From: an uncultured Pseudomonadota bacterium
Lineage (GTDB): Bacteria > Pseudomonadota > Gammaproteobacteria > Methylococcales > Methylomonadaceae
DNA: 64,000 nt
Direction: 5' to 3'
NCBI GenBank assembly: GCA_903870545.1
Contig: CAIQDI010000033.1
Location: 1 to 64,000, forward strand
The notes under the pieces are model-generated. The model was not told the origin of the DNA and searched no databases. It saw nothing but the letters and a program-made list of their open reading frames with translations. Both the position numbers and the translations under genes were made by a program. Below, piece after piece: positions 53,301-62,437 of the stretch (positions are counted from its first letter, which is position 1; each line of letters begins with the position of its first letter).

Positions 53301-54228
53301 TGAGTGATTCGGTAGTTTCGCGGATTTCGTGTTCACCCGTCAGAAAAATCAAAATATCGCCGCGCAAATCCCGATACAACTCATCGACCGCGTCTAAAAT
53401 CGCATTTTGCAACTCGTCCGTGGTTTCGTCGTCTTTCTCATCTTCTTTTTCTTCAATCGGGTGATAACGCATTTCGACCGGATACGTCCGACCTGACACT
53501 TCAATAATCGGCGCATTGTCGAAATGCTCCGAAAAACGTTTCGTATCAATGGTTGCCGACGTGACAATGACTTTTAAATCGGGGCGTTTGGGCAATAACC
53601 ATTTCAAATAACCGAGCAGAAAATCGATATTCAAACTGCGCTCGTGCGCTTCGTCGATAATGATGGTGTCGTATTGACTGAGATATGGATCATTTTGTGA
53701 TTCAGCGAGCAAAATCCCGTCGGTCATCAATTTAATCAATGAACCCGCGTGCGTTTTGTCATTGAAACGAATTTTATAACCGACCGATTTGCCCATCGGT
53801 TCGCCCAATTCTTCAGCGATTCTATCGGCAACGGTTCGCGCGGCAATTCGGCGCGGTTGTGTGTGACCAATAAAACCCGCCGCGCCACGTCCAATCGATA
53901 AACAAATTTTCGGTAATTGCGTGGTTTTCCCCGAACCCGTTTCGCCGCACATAATTACGACTTGATTGTTTTTAATGAGTTCGGCAATGTCGTCTTTTTT
54001 GCCCGTGACAGGTAAATCTGGGAAATTTAACGCGGGAAAACTGGCGCGACGATTTTCAAAACCTGAAACTGATTTTTCAATACGGTTTCGCAAACCTTCA
54101 AATGCGGAAGGTTCGGCTTTTTTGTTGCGGCGCAACGAATCGAGTTGGCGTTTTAAAAGGGATTTGTCTTTGCTAAGACAGGTTTCGAGTTGTTTTGAAA
54201 GTTGAGAAATTAAATCGAGGTTTGACAT
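50341..54228 (-). CDS. hrpA: ATP-dependent RNA helicase HrpA
   Basis: 1295 residues from ATG 54228 (a TTG one codon ahead is less likely). DEAH-box helicase that resolves stalled ribosomes. Motif I GETGSGKTTQ, Ia TQPRRIAARTVA, II DEAHERS, III VTSATID, V ATNVAETSLTVP and VI QRAGRCGR are all present in the first 400 residues; ratchet, OB and the long HrpA-specific C-terminal region follow. The last three codons (DSV) differ from those of the displaced duplicate at 49.7 kb, so the current terminus may have been supplied with the hicBA cassette. Confidence 0.96.
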   Translation of the reverse strand: MSNLDLISQLSKQLETCLSKDKSLLKRQLDSLRRNKKAEPSAFEGLRNRIEKSVSGFENRRASFPALNFPDLPVTGKKDDIAELIKNNQVVIMCGETGSGKTTQLPKICLSIGRGAAGFIGHTQPRRIAARTVADRIAEELGEPMGKSVGYKIRFNDKTHAGSLIKLMTDGILLAESQNDPYLSQYDTIIIDEAHERSLNIDFLLGYLKWLLPKRPDLKVIVTSATIDTKRFSEHFDNAPIIEVSGRTYPVEMRYHPIEEKEDEKDDETTDELQNAILDAVDELYRDLRGDILIFLTGEHEIRETTESLKKHHPNQYEILPLYSKLSVSEQERVFKPKGGKVRIILATNVAETSLTVPNIRGVIDTGHARISRYSPKSKIQRLPIERISQSSANQRAGRCGRVAEGICIRLYSHDDYLARPEFTEPEIMRTNLSAVILQMTALNLGDIADFPFLEPPDDKMIRDGKTSLLEVNALDKSGKLTEIGKQLAKFPTDPKLARMLIAAQEQVCLKEVSIIVAALSIQDPREKPADKMQQADAKHIVFRHPESDFLTLLNVWNTFGEQQKKLSNNKLRKYCSDNFLSYMRMREWHDNHSQILQVLKGDLKMHPNENDASYDQIHRALLTGLLSNIGFRHEQYEYLGGRGLKFFIFPGSGLHKLRPKWIVAAEQVETSKVYARTVARVEPEWIEECASHLVKTHTYDPHWEKKSARSMVYSRTLLHGLTLQAGRKLPYDHVDPKAAREIFIRSALVDHDYHSNAPFYKANQKLLEEVGMIQHKGRRVDLVEDEEWLYAFYDHKLPPEIVSGVTLDTWRKKVERENKQFLFLTKEDLTREKGEEYVNEWDFPDHKKVGKLTIALQYRFEPGHDEDGVTAIIPVHQLNQITQTPFDWLVPGMLEEKCVALVKALPKNIRKHFVPVPETVKRCLEIEPDFKGALEEWLGYRLRKLTDEAIPLNAWSFDGLIDHLKMNFRVIDDEGRLLDYGRDLKKLQAKHVTQAAESFDQIAADELNFTGYIQWAFDDLPEQYSFTQKGQAFIGYPALVDEGETVGVKIFDTQRKAELQHQAGLIRLFQLQQRKECTYSLKNMPKNAALELAYNRLPPHSILKSEHVAEYKNDLLMLILNSVFVEGQTIRTQTAFEQSFKENKSLLVTRASEIATLALEIMKSYGELKTSLQRLNAADPLTKSLDEQLNYLIYAGFIRTIPFAQFKHLPRYLKAMQYRLDKRDNTPQKANELARFQIRYWNSVSQRLKKEIVTPETEAFRWMLEEFAVSLFAQQLKTAIAVSAQRLEKAWDSV

Positions 54229-54235
54229 CAAAAAC

Positions 54236-54263
54236 GCCGTAAAAATAAAAACAATTATACGGC
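54236..54263 (-). terminator. Terminator-like hairpin after the MCP gene
   Basis: On the minus strand GCCGTA pairs with TACGGC across a 16-nt AT-rich loop and is followed by GTTTTTG, between the chemoreceptor gene and hrpA. It could separate the chemosensory transcript from hrpA. Confidence 0.4.
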
Positions 54264-54335
54264 ATGATGCAATTTTTGAGTGGAACTGTTGAAATTAAGC
54301 GTACGTTTAACTTTTTGTACCGTGTGACTAATTCA

Positions 54336-55934
54336 TTAGAAAAGTTCAAATTTGGGCGGATAATCATCTTCATCGTTTACATTTAAACTATTGCTGTGAT
54401 GGGATTCTTCTTCAAGATAATCGCTCAATACTGCGTCGAGTTGTTCAGTGAAATTGTCTGTATTCACGACCGTTTCACCCAACTCAGCGGCGAATTGTTG
54501 CAATAACTCATTCCGACGTTGTATCGCCATTTCCATTCGCTCAATCCGCTGTGTCACGATGTCTTGATATTGAATACTGCCCAAAACGTCGGTGATATTG
54601 CTCGATAACTTTGCATTACTTTGACCAATTACATTAAACAAAGTTTTGTAATACTGGCGCATATCGTCCTGATTTTCTTTTAATATGGTCACAGATTTCA
54701 ACACATTTGCCGCTTCGTCCATTTGCAACATAACTTCTTTTAAAAACTTAAATTTCAAACCTTCTTGAATGGTTTTACGCGCCGATTCCAAACCATCTTC
54801 AATCATCATCGCAGCATGGTTAGACGTGACTGCCAATTTACGCACTTCATCTGCCACGATTTTAAAACCCAATCCAGCGTCACCCGCATGAGCAGCTTGA
54901 ATAGCAGCGTTAACGGCAAGAATATCAGTTTGAAAACTAATATCTTTAATACTATCGACCAAATGTGTCAGCCCTTCAATTACGCCACTTGCGCCTTGAA
55001 TAGTTTGCATATCGGACTGAATTTTACCGGGTATTTCTTGAATAAATTGCCCAATGTGTACAATAAATTTCACGCTGTCATCAACATCACCTTCCATTTT
55101 GTCGATTTTATCAATCGCACCATTGATGTAACGCACTAAATGCACGGCTTCATTACTCAAATCACGCATGACAGTCACCAAAGAAATCGCGGATTCTTTG
55201 GTATCATTTTCAACAACGTGTAGTTGATCAACCATGGCGTTATCCATAAGACAATTTGTTTGAATTACGTCATTCATTTGGGCAATGCACGCTAACAATC
55301 CAGACGTATCGCGCGTTGTTTGCAAATTACGCTGTGAAATTTCCACCAACTCATTTTGCAAACATAATAACAATTGCTGCGTTTCACCAATCTGATGACG
55401 CAATTGTCCGTCAATGGCTTGGCTAACGTTGAGATATTGCGTCATGGCGACAGCGGTTTGATCAATCAACGGCATAAACGATTGCGGCACATTGCCGAAA
55501 GATTCGTCTCTGTCGATTTGTAATGTTTCGATTAAGGCTTGTACTTGATTGGTCAGTGTTGCCGAACATTGCACCAAGGTTGCCGCTAAAATATCGGCAG
55601 AATTAGGAACGTCGATTGCGGCGGCGTTGTCGTGCAATAACGCACTTTCCACTTGGCGTGTAATGCCAGTCAAAATGCGGCGTAATTTTTCTCGTTCTTC
55701 GAGTGATAATGTGGCGGGAACCGGTATCGCTTTTAATAAAAACCACTGCCAAATTAACACCGTACTGATTGCTGCACCTAGCGCGATGCTGATAATCACC
55801 ATTAACCATATCACCTCTTTTTCATTGCCAAATCGCCCTTCCAAATACGAATTAAGAAAAATTCCGCCACAAAAGAGCGTCACGATAACAATGCTAATTT
55901 GAAATACAGCGTTGTGCTTTAATTTGGCAATCAT
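54336..55934 (-). CDS. Methyl-accepting chemotaxis protein, cytoplasmic sensing type
   Basis: 532 residues. Two membrane helices (about 11-28 and 40-68) are joined by a very short loop, so there is no periplasmic sensor. The signalling tip reads [22 protein letters not shown], given here in part, near 345; the usual EAARAGE is changed to QAAHAGD, while [10 protein letters not shown] is kept. Late in the protein [17 protein letters not shown] resembles the QDxxxQ motif of CheZ-like and type IV pilus-linked receptors. The tail KFELF resembles an xWxxF methyltransferase tether with Phe for Trp. Last gene of the cluster. Confidence 0.88.
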   Translation of the reverse strand: MIAKLKHNAVFQISIVIVTLFCGGIFLNSYLEGRFGNEKEVIWLMVIISIALGAAISTVLIWQWFLLKAIPVPATLSLEEREKLRRILTGITRQVESALLHDNAAAIDVPNSADILAATLVQCSATLTNQVQALIETLQIDRDESFGNVPQSFMPLIDQTAVAMTQYLNVSQAIDGQLRHQIGETQQLLLCLQNELVEISQRNLQTTRDTSGLLACIAQMNDVIQTNCLMDNAMVDQLHVVENDTKESAISLVTVMRDLSNEAVHLVRYINGAIDKIDKMEGDVDDSVKFIVHIGQFIQEIPGKIQSDMQTIQGASGVIEGLTHLVDSIKDISFQTDILAVNAAIQAAHAGDAGLGFKIVADEVRKLAVTSNHAAMMIEDGLESARKTIQEGLKFKFLKEVMLQMDEAANVLKSVTILKENQDDMRQYYKTLFNVIGQSNAKLSSNITDVLGSIQYQDIVTQRIERMEMAIQRRNELLQQFAAELGETVVNTDNFTEQLDAVLSDYLEEESHHSNSLNVNDEDDYPPKFELF

Positions 55935-55938
55935 GGTA

Positions 55939-56316
55939 TTACGCTCCGGGTAAGACTTGTTTGATAATTTTCAATAAATCTGCGCCACTCACCGGCTTCA
56001 CTAGCCAACCTGTGGCTCCGGCTTGTTTACCTTCATCACGTTTGCCTTGTTGACTTTCAGTCGTCAGGGTCAAAATTGGAATAAATCTAAAACCCGCTAA
56101 GGCGCGGGCTTTTTTTATAAATTCAATCCCATCCATATTCGGCATGTTGATGTCGGTGATAATCAAATTAGGCTTAAACCCTGCGGTCAACTTTGCCAGT
56201 GCTTTGACACCGTCTTCGGCGGTTTCAACTTTAAAATCCGCGATTTCCAAATTATTTTTTACACTCATCAACATCGTCACCGAATCGTCTACGAGTAAAA
56301 TTGTTTTTGTTGCCAT
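55939..56316 (-). CDS. CheY-like response regulator
   Basis: 125 residues, a single receiver domain: LLVDDSVTM with the acidic pair, phospho-acceptor Asp in [12 protein letters not shown], Thr in LTLTTES and Lys in [30 protein letters not shown] is the CheY (not output-domain) type. ATG 56316 is chosen for its fit to the receiver start; GAGG lies about eleven bases ahead. Five bases separate it from the MCP gene. Confidence 0.9.
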   Translation of the reverse strand: MATKTILLVDDSVTMLMSVKNNLEIADFKVETAEDGVKALAKLTAGFKPNLIITDINMPNMDGIEFIKKARALAGFRFIPILTLTTESQQGKRDEGKQAGATGWLVKPVSGADLLKIIKQVLPGA

Positions 56317-56386
56317 GAATAGTTTTGCCTCTAATTTGCTCAATTGAAAATTCGCTTATTTACCCGTTTTAGGCTGTTATGTGCAA

Positions 56387-56412
56387 ATCGCCTTTTTAAA
56401 CCAAAAGGCGAT
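56387..56412 (-). terminator. Hairpin directly after parA
   Basis: ATCGCCTTTT and AAAAGGCGAT form a perfect 10-bp stem with a 6-nt loop, starting two bases past the parA stop. It may end the main chemosensory transcript ahead of the last two genes. Confidence 0.5.
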
Positions 56413-56413
56413 A

Positions 56414-57184
56414 TTACTTTTCCATAAGTTGAAGTAACGTCGCCGCCAATTCAGAAAAATCTTCAGCACCCCGACTTTTAGGTGCGTAAACACGAACAGG
56501 CTTACCTACACCAAAGGCTTCAGCTAATTTAATATCGGTACGAATTCCATTCAGGACACGCAATGCGCCAAATTGTTTTGTCACTTGCTCCGTCACTTGC
56601 CGATGTTGGCGAATGTGATTCGTCGTCATCACCGGCAGAAAACCTAAAATTTTCAGCGTCGGATTACGTTCTGAAATGACTTTGAATAATACGCGCACTA
56701 ATTGCCGCACCCCCTCGAACGACAAAGGATGCGGCACATAAGGTACTAATACCCAGCTAGCAGCAGATAACGCATTTAACAGTAAATTATCGAGCGTTGG
56801 CGGGGTATCAATGATGACCAAATCAAACTGCGCGGTAATCAATTCATCCGTTAAAGCACGCGCTAATCGCTGCTCATCTTTACCGCTATTGTCATGTTGA
56901 AATGCGGGATTAGCAGGAAGAAGAAAAAGATTGTTAATCGATGTTTTGTGTATGGCTTCACCTAAACCCATTTCAGGTTGTGTAAAAATATCGTGAACTG
57001 TCGCCTGCCCTGCTGTCAATTTCACGCCTAATCCCACCGCGCAATGCCCTTGAGAATCTAAATCTACAAGCAATATCCGTCGCCCAGTGGCAGCAAATTC
57101 GGCGGCAATATTCAGTGAAACGGTGGTTTTACCCGCGCCACCTTTTCGATTAGTAATCACTAGGACAGGGACAGAACCACTCAT
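56414..57184 (-). CDS. ParA-family ATPase of the chemosensory cluster
   Basis: 256 residues. The deviant Walker A KGGAGKTT (signature Lys14) with LLVDLDSQGH and VIIDTPPTLDNLL mark the ParA/MinD class. It has no ParB partner. ParA proteins inside che clusters (ParC and its relatives) place chemosensory arrays at the pole or distribute them to daughters, so that is its likely role. It overlaps the upstream receiver gene by 4 bp. Confidence 0.88.
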   Translation of the reverse strand: MSGSVPVLVITNRKGGAGKTTVSLNIAAEFAATGRRILLVDLDSQGHCAVGLGVKLTAGQATVHDIFTQPEMGLGEAIHKTSINNLFLLPANPAFQHDNSGKDEQRLARALTDELITAQFDLVIIDTPPTLDNLLLNALSAASWVLVPYVPHPLSFEGVRQLVRVLFKVISERNPTLKILGFLPVMTTNHIRQHRQVTEQVTKQFGALRVLNGIRTDIKLAEAFGVGKPVRVYAPKSRGAEDFSELAATLLQLMEK

Positions 57185-57552
57185 AAACCTAGTGCGTGGT
57201 TTACAGCTTCGCGTAATTGATCACGAGTAAAAGGTTTGGATAAAATGCCTCTTACGCCCAACAGTTCAGCCGATTCTAAATTGAATTCTGCGGTAATCGC
57301 CCGCCGTCCACCCGAAATAGCAATGATGGCAATGTCAGGATTACGACTTAATAATTCGGTAATCACTTCAATCCCATCTTTATTCGGCATGATAATATCG
57401 GTGATAATCAAATCGGGCGTAAATTCATTGTAAATACGCACTCCTTCTACACCATCGAACGCCGTTCGCACTTCGTGTTTATCGCGCGTCAGCATTTGAC
57501 TTAACAAATCACGCAACTGGTCTTCATCATCAATAACTAAAATTTTCGCCAT
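57181..57552 (-). CDS. Single-domain response regulator
   Basis: 123 residues from ATG 57552, with GAGGGAG ahead. ILVIDDEDQLRDLL, DLIITDIIMPNKDGIEV and the final KPFTRDQLREAV show an intact receiver. The insert EFNLESAELLGVRGIL before the Lys is longer than in CheY. It lies between the STAS gene and parA and may link the array to ParA. Confidence 0.9.
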   Translation of the reverse strand: MAKILVIDDEDQLRDLLSQMLTRDKHEVRTAFDGVEGVRIYNEFTPDLIITDIIMPNKDGIEVITELLSRNPDIAIIAISGGRRAITAEFNLESAELLGVRGILSKPFTRDQLREAVNHALGL

Positions 57553-57654
57553 AAAAAACTCCCTCAAATTAAAAACTAAAATTAGTGTTTCATTCTTACA
57601 AAAAGCCCTATATTAGAAAGGCTCAAAACTGTGTCTTAATATTTAGTCATTATG

Positions 57655-57882
57655 TCACAACATCCCTAACCATAATTGTAAATTTTCGTCTTTTGACCCT
57701 GCGACAATTTGAGGCTTAACCGCCATCAAAACTTGTAAATTAGCGGCGTGAATATGTCCACACTCCGCCAGATTTATTTTGCCTTTTGGATTTTTTAACA
57801 ACCATTCAAGCAAATTTTCCGCTTCTTCAACACCGACAAAATCACTAAATACCGCTAAAGATTTTTTATATTCAATCGCCAT
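57655..57882 (-). CDS. Small STAS-like chemosensory protein
   Basis: 75 residues with SLAVFSDFVGVEEAENLLEW and KINLAECGHIHAANLQVLMAV. This looks like a short STAS/anti-sigma antagonist-type domain found next to cheA in some chemosensory clusters; the fold assignment is tentative. The phospho-accepting Ser of classical STAS proteins is not seen at the expected place (ECGHIH). Two bases separate it from cheA. Confidence 0.6.
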   Translation of the reverse strand: MAIEYKKSLAVFSDFVGVEEAENLLEWLLKNPKGKINLAECGHIHAANLQVLMAVKPQIVAGSKDENLQLWLGML

Positions 57883-57884
57883 AA

Positions 57885-60572
57885 CTAAATCAACTCCCGT
57901 GGATTTAACACCATTAAAACCGACCCATCGCCTAATAATGCGGCACCAGAATAACCGGGTAATCCGCCTAAAATACCCGTCATGGGTTTGAGAATAATAT
58001 CAACGGTTTCGCGGAAATTATCGACCAGAATGCCAACGTGTTCGCCGTGAATTCGCACAATTAACGTGGCAAATTCGTCATCTTCATTCGGCAATTGCGC
58101 GACATCATTCGCCAGCAAATCATTCAACGACAACAACGGTACAATGCGTCCGCGCAATACCGTCGTTTGTTTTCGTTTAATCATTCGCACTTGCGAACGT
58201 GGCACGCGCACAGTTTCCACCACTAAATCCATCGGCACGCCAAAAATTTGTTCGTTCGATTGGATAATCATGACATTCGTCACCGCCATCGATAATGGCA
58301 ACGATAAATAAATGCGCGTCCCTTTACCGGCGATGCTTTCAATGCCAACCGTTCCATTGACTCGTTCCACAGCAGAGCGCACTACGTCCATTCCTACGCC
58401 ACGACCCGATAAATCTGACACCACGGATGCCGTTGAAAAACCCGCCGCAAACACCAGATTGACAGCATCTTGGTCGCTAATACGCTCTAACGTCGCCTCG
58501 TCAATTAAACCTTTTTCGTAAGCCTTATTTTTAATGACGGTCGGATCGATGCCATTCCCATCATCAATAATTTCAATCAAAACGCGATCCGATTCTTGCG
58601 TGGCGCGAATGATTAATTTCCCTACTGCATTTTTGCCCGCTGCTACTCGCACATCCTGCAATTCCAAACCGTGATCTAAACTGTTACGCACAATATGAAT
58701 CAGGGGATCTGATAAGGCTTCAACGATATTTTTATCGGCTTCGGTGTTTTCGCCTTCCAATACCAATTCGACTTCTTTGCCCAATTTTCGCGAAATATCA
58801 CGCACCATTCGCGGAAAACGCTGAAATATAAAAGACATGGGCATCATGCGAACTTGCATAATCGTATCTTGCATTTCTTCGGCAACGCGATTGATGACGG
58901 CATATTGCGACTTTATTTCACGCGCCAATTCACGCACCCCAAAAACCGTTTCAGCGCGATTCGCTAAATAAGGCAAAGCATTTTTCGCGACAACCATTTC
59001 ACCAATCAAATTCATCAGTCGATCAATTTTTTCTTGATCCACTTTTAGCGTTTTGGACTGTGATGCACCGGCTGCATCTTCCGAGCGACGACCTACGCTA
59101 ACCACGTCTTCAGAACCGCGATTAGCGTTTTCTCGTCCACCTAACGATTCTATTATTTCTGATTCAGGCGTATTAACAACGGCAACATCCAACAATGCGG
59201 CTTCTAATAACGCTAATAATGGTAAAGGGGATTTTTCTGTTAATGCCAGTTGTAAAGCGGCTTCTGTTTCAATTTCATAAACATGATTGATGGTGCGATA
59301 ACAACCTAAAAGTGTTGCGGCAACGGATTGTAATCGACCGGCTGACCATTTACCGGGCAAACTCAAAATTTCCCGCTGCGTGTTAACAACGGTGTGAAAA
59401 ATTTGTAATAATTCGTCTGGTAAACCGCTGCTAATGACTGGGATAGTCGGCGTAATAACAGACCGCACCGCCACTGGCTCAATTGCTACTTCATGCGGCT
59501 TTATTGTGGGGGTCATGCTTGACCAATCGGGCGTAATTTGTGTGCGTAACGCATTCAACAAAGCGTATTGCATTCTTTCATTATCAGGCTCAACTTCAAT
59601 ACACTGCAAAACCCAGCGTAATACAGATGATGACCACAAGTCTGGCGCGGATAATTCCAACATAGTGAGAAGGGTGCGTGTCAATCCGGCAAGATTATTT
59701 TCCTCTAATAATACCAACGCACTGCTAATAAATTCGTCGTCCACGGTTTGATTATTCACGCTGCCATTCGGTTTAACAAATGCTAACGCGGGTATTTTTA
59801 TGCGATGAATTTGGTCTGGCACATAACGAAATAAATCATCCAATTCTTCGGTAGGCGCAGTGGTCAGAAATTGAAATATCAATTGACTACGATAAACATC
59901 CATTTCAGCCAATGACGATGCGTCATTCGTTGAAATAACGTTTCGCCATAATGTATCAGGAACTTGTCGCGCTAAAAAGAACGGATCTTCGCCTTTAAAA
60001 AAGCATTCTGGTTCTGGTGTATATTGCAGCCAAAAAACAGTATCGCCATCCATAACGCAACGGTATAACGCCATTGCAATGGACTCTGGCAAGTTCAATT
60101 CGGGTAATTCTGCCCACGAAATAGCTTTGGCGGCAAGCCCCTCTTCCGTATAAATTTCAATAGCTACCGGCACATTCACCGCATCGGCTGAATCGAGCAA
60201 TCCGCGCAAGGATTTAGCGACTTCTGCTGCTGTGGCACTATAATTTTTAATGATTTTACCTTCGACTTGAATTTCGTCCATCATCATTCCGACAAAATCC
60301 ATTGCTTCCAGTAATTGATCCGCCAATGTATTGGAGTAATTGACACGCCCGTTTCGAACCGCATCCATTAAATCTTCGCTGGCGTGCAACACACGGGTCA
60401 TTTCTGGAAAATCAAACAATCCACTATTGCCTTTTAACGTATGCACAAACCGAAACAGCTCCGTCATCAGCGGAACGCTATTTGGGTTACTTTCTAATTG
60501 CATTAGCTTTTCGCTGATGCTCTGCAAAAAATCACGCGCTTCAGATAAAAACTGCTCCAATAAACTGTTCAT
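57885..60572 (-). CDS. cheA: Chemotaxis histidine kinase CheA
   Basis: 895 residues, longer than E. coli CheA (654). P1 HPt domain with His44 (FRFVHTLKGNSGLFDF). A long middle region (about 110-500) without an evident CheY-binding P2 fold. P3 dimer helices (KVDQEKIDRLMNLIGEMVVAKN, given in part), then P4 ATP domain (NSLDHGLE, DDGNGID, GRGVGMDVV) and a P5 CheW-like domain at the end. It transfers phosphate to the three receiver proteins and CheB of this cluster. Start overlaps the upstream cheY stop by one base. Confidence 0.95.
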   Translation of the reverse strand: MNSLLEQFLSEARDFLQSISEKLMQLESNPNSVPLMTELFRFVHTLKGNSGLFDFPEMTRVLHASEDLMDAVRNGRVNYSNTLADQLLEAMDFVGMMMDEIQVEGKIIKNYSATAAEVAKSLRGLLDSADAVNVPVAIEIYTEEGLAAKAISWAELPELNLPESIAMALYRCVMDGDTVFWLQYTPEPECFFKGEDPFFLARQVPDTLWRNVISTNDASSLAEMDVYRSQLIFQFLTTAPTEELDDLFRYVPDQIHRIKIPALAFVKPNGSVNNQTVDDEFISSALVLLEENNLAGLTRTLLTMLELSAPDLWSSSVLRWVLQCIEVEPDNERMQYALLNALRTQITPDWSSMTPTIKPHEVAIEPVAVRSVITPTIPVISSGLPDELLQIFHTVVNTQREILSLPGKWSAGRLQSVAATLLGCYRTINHVYEIETEAALQLALTEKSPLPLLALLEAALLDVAVVNTPESEIIESLGGRENANRGSEDVVSVGRRSEDAAGASQSKTLKVDQEKIDRLMNLIGEMVVAKNALPYLANRAETVFGVRELAREIKSQYAVINRVAEEMQDTIMQVRMMPMSFIFQRFPRMVRDISRKLGKEVELVLEGENTEADKNIVEALSDPLIHIVRNSLDHGLELQDVRVAAGKNAVGKLIIRATQESDRVLIEIIDDGNGIDPTVIKNKAYEKGLIDEATLERISDQDAVNLVFAAGFSTASVVSDLSGRGVGMDVVRSAVERVNGTVGIESIAGKGTRIYLSLPLSMAVTNVMIIQSNEQIFGVPMDLVVETVRVPRSQVRMIKRKQTTVLRGRIVPLLSLNDLLANDVAQLPNEDDEFATLIVRIHGEHVGILVDNFRETVDIILKPMTGILGGLPGYSGAALLGDGSVLMVLNPRELI

Positions 60573-60943
60573 TACGAGAGATCTCCTAGTAATAATCGAA
60601 CATAAGCCACTAATTCGTTGGGTTTAATCGGTTTAGTCAGGTATAAATTCGCGCCCGCTGCATAGCCGAGCGTCCGATCATTTGCACCGGCTTCGGTTGT
60701 CACCATAATCGCCGGAGCTTGTTTGATATTTTCTTGAAGGCGAAATTCTTTCAAAAATCCGTAACCATCCAATTTGGGCATATTGACATCGACAATATAC
60801 AAATCGTAAGGTTTTACCAAGGCTTTTTCTAAGGCTTCAATGCCGTTAATTGCCTCGTCTACGCTATAACCAGCCGCTTCTAAAATGTTACGATGATAAA
60901 GTCGTACTGTTGCCGCGTCGTCAATGATTAAAATATGTTTCAT
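60572..60943 (-). CDS. cheY: CheY response regulator
   Basis: 123 residues. HILIIDDAATVRLYHRNIL has the acidic pair, YIVDVNMPKLDG the phospho-Asp and LYLTKPIKP the Lys. It lies directly before cheA with a one-base overlap, so it is the likely main acceptor. Whether it drives flagella, pili or another output is not visible. Confidence 0.92.
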   Translation of the reverse strand: MKHILIIDDAATVRLYHRNILEAAGYSVDEAINGIEALEKALVKPYDLYIVDVNMPKLDGYGFLKEFRLQENIKQAPAIMVTTEAGANDRTLGYAAGANLYLTKPIKPNELVAYVRLLLGDLS

Positions 60944-61782
60944 CGTACATCCAAAGGTTTTTGATAAACAATTGCATCGGGAAATTTTCGAACCCGAAAT
61001 AGTGAAGAAATACGACTCATCGATTCAGAATGCCCTAAACACACGAAACTGCCTGGTTTCATGGCATCAAAAAACATTTCAGCGGACTGCCTTCGTGCCG
61101 TATCGTCAAAATAAATCAGCAAGTTTCTGCAAAAAATAACGTCAATATCGCGGTAGGGTCGTACTTCAAACGCATTCATGATATTGACACGACTAAACTC
61201 CACGGCTCCGCGTAAATCGTCACAAATTTGGTAGCCTTCATCTTGATATTTAAAATATTTTGTTAAGATATTTTTAGGTAAATGCTGCACTGAACGTGAA
61301 GAATAATTTCCCCGTTTGGCTTGTGCAATGATGGCGGTGTCAATATCGGAAGACAGAATTTCAACATCCCAATCGTGAATTCCTGCCCAATGTTCAAGCA
61401 AATAAATGGCTATCGAATACGGTTCTTCACCTGATGACGACGGAACTGACCAAATGCGAATCGGTGATTTATCGGTTTTTTTGGCGGTAATTTCATCGAG
61501 TAACGAATTGACCAAACATTTGAACTGATATTCTTCACGAAAAAAATAGGTTTCGTTGACCGTCATAATGTTGACTAAATTTTGTAACTCATTGCCCGAC
61601 GATTCAAAACGTAACATATTAAAATAACCACGAAAACTTTCGGATTCGGTGATTTGAATGCGTTCGATTAAACGTTTATCAACAAAATACCGTTTGGAAT
61701 TTTCAAACAGCATTCCAGTTTTGCGATAAAAGTATTCTTTAAACTTCAAAAAATCTTCGTCGTTAATCGTAATAATCGCCAT
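60940..61782 (-). CDS. cheR: Chemoreceptor methyltransferase CheR
   Basis: 280 residues. An N-terminal helical domain is followed by the SAM-binding fold with IWSVPSSSGEEPYSIAIYL, LSSDIDTAII and the DVIFCRNLLIYFD motif. It methylates Glu residues of the chemoreceptor. The normal SAM motif xGCSSGEEPYS has Pro-Ser for Gly-Cys/Ala, a mild change. ATGA overlap with cheY. Confidence 0.94.
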   Translation of the reverse strand: MAIITINDEDFLKFKEYFYRKTGMLFENSKRYFVDKRLIERIQITESESFRGYFNMLRFESSGNELQNLVNIMTVNETYFFREEYQFKCLVNSLLDEITAKKTDKSPIRIWSVPSSSGEEPYSIAIYLLEHWAGIHDWDVEILSSDIDTAIIAQAKRGNYSSRSVQHLPKNILTKYFKYQDEGYQICDDLRGAVEFSRVNIMNAFEVRPYRDIDVIFCRNLLIYFDDTARRQSAEMFFDAMKPGSFVCLGHSESMSRISSLFRVRKFPDAIVYQKPLDVR

Positions 61783-61786
61783 GTCA

Positions 61787-62419
61787 CTAGCTCCCTTCTA
61801 TAATACGTTTCAACGCTAAATCAGTTGAAAAACAAATATAAGGTTCGTCTTCAAAGCGAGCTTTTAGTTGTGTGAGTGCGGGAATCGATTTTTCTGTACC
61901 GACTTCACTTAGTAAATCTAACGCCGTTGCACACACGTTGATATGCGGATCTTTTTCGATGACCTCAATTAACCATTGTTCGACGTTGTAATGACGAAGC
62001 GATTCTAAAATGTTGACTGCAAAAATTCGCACGTCTGAATCTAAATCCGTCAGCAAATTGCTCATAATTGGCTCGACTTTATCCGGCACTTCTTTTAATA
62101 CGTCAATCGCTTCATTGCGAAGTGCGGCATCTTCGCTGCGTAAACAAGAAACTAATCCTGCAATTGCCACGTTATCGCCTAAATGTGCCAAAGAATTCAA
62201 AATTCCTGCACGCACGCTGATATTTTCTTCAAATCCTAATCGTGTGACTAAGAATGGACTGGATTCTGGTATTTGCATTAAATCACGCACTGCCCAACGT
62301 CGAACAGTGACATCAGGCGAGTTCAATTCAAGTAGCAACCCTTGAAAATCACGTTCGTTTTCTCGCTTATCCTGCGTGATAGTTAAATCATCTGGAGCTT
62401 GTCTTTTTACAAATGCCAT
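61787..62419 (-). CDS. HEAT-repeat protein of the chemosensory cluster
   Basis: 210 residues made of about five HEAT-type helical pairs (VRRWAVRDLMQIPE, VRAGILNSLAHLGD, LRNEAIDVLKEVPD, VRIFAVNILESLRH, VCATALDLLSEVG). Such repeats bind partner proteins. It sits between cheB and cheR with 4-18 bp gaps and so is probably an array or adaptation-enzyme partner. No enzymatic motif. HEAT proteins are known in some alternative chemosensory clusters, but the exact role is unknown. Confidence 0.8.
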   Translation of the reverse strand: MAFVKRQAPDDLTITQDKRENERDFQGLLLELNSPDVTVRRWAVRDLMQIPESSPFLVTRLGFEENISVRAGILNSLAHLGDNVAIAGLVSCLRSEDAALRNEAIDVLKEVPDKVEPIMSNLLTDLDSDVRIFAVNILESLRHYNVEQWLIEVIEKDPHINVCATALDLLSEVGTEKSIPALTQLKARFEDEPYICFSTDLALKRIIEGS

Positions 62420-62437
62420 TTACATTCCCCTTGGTTT

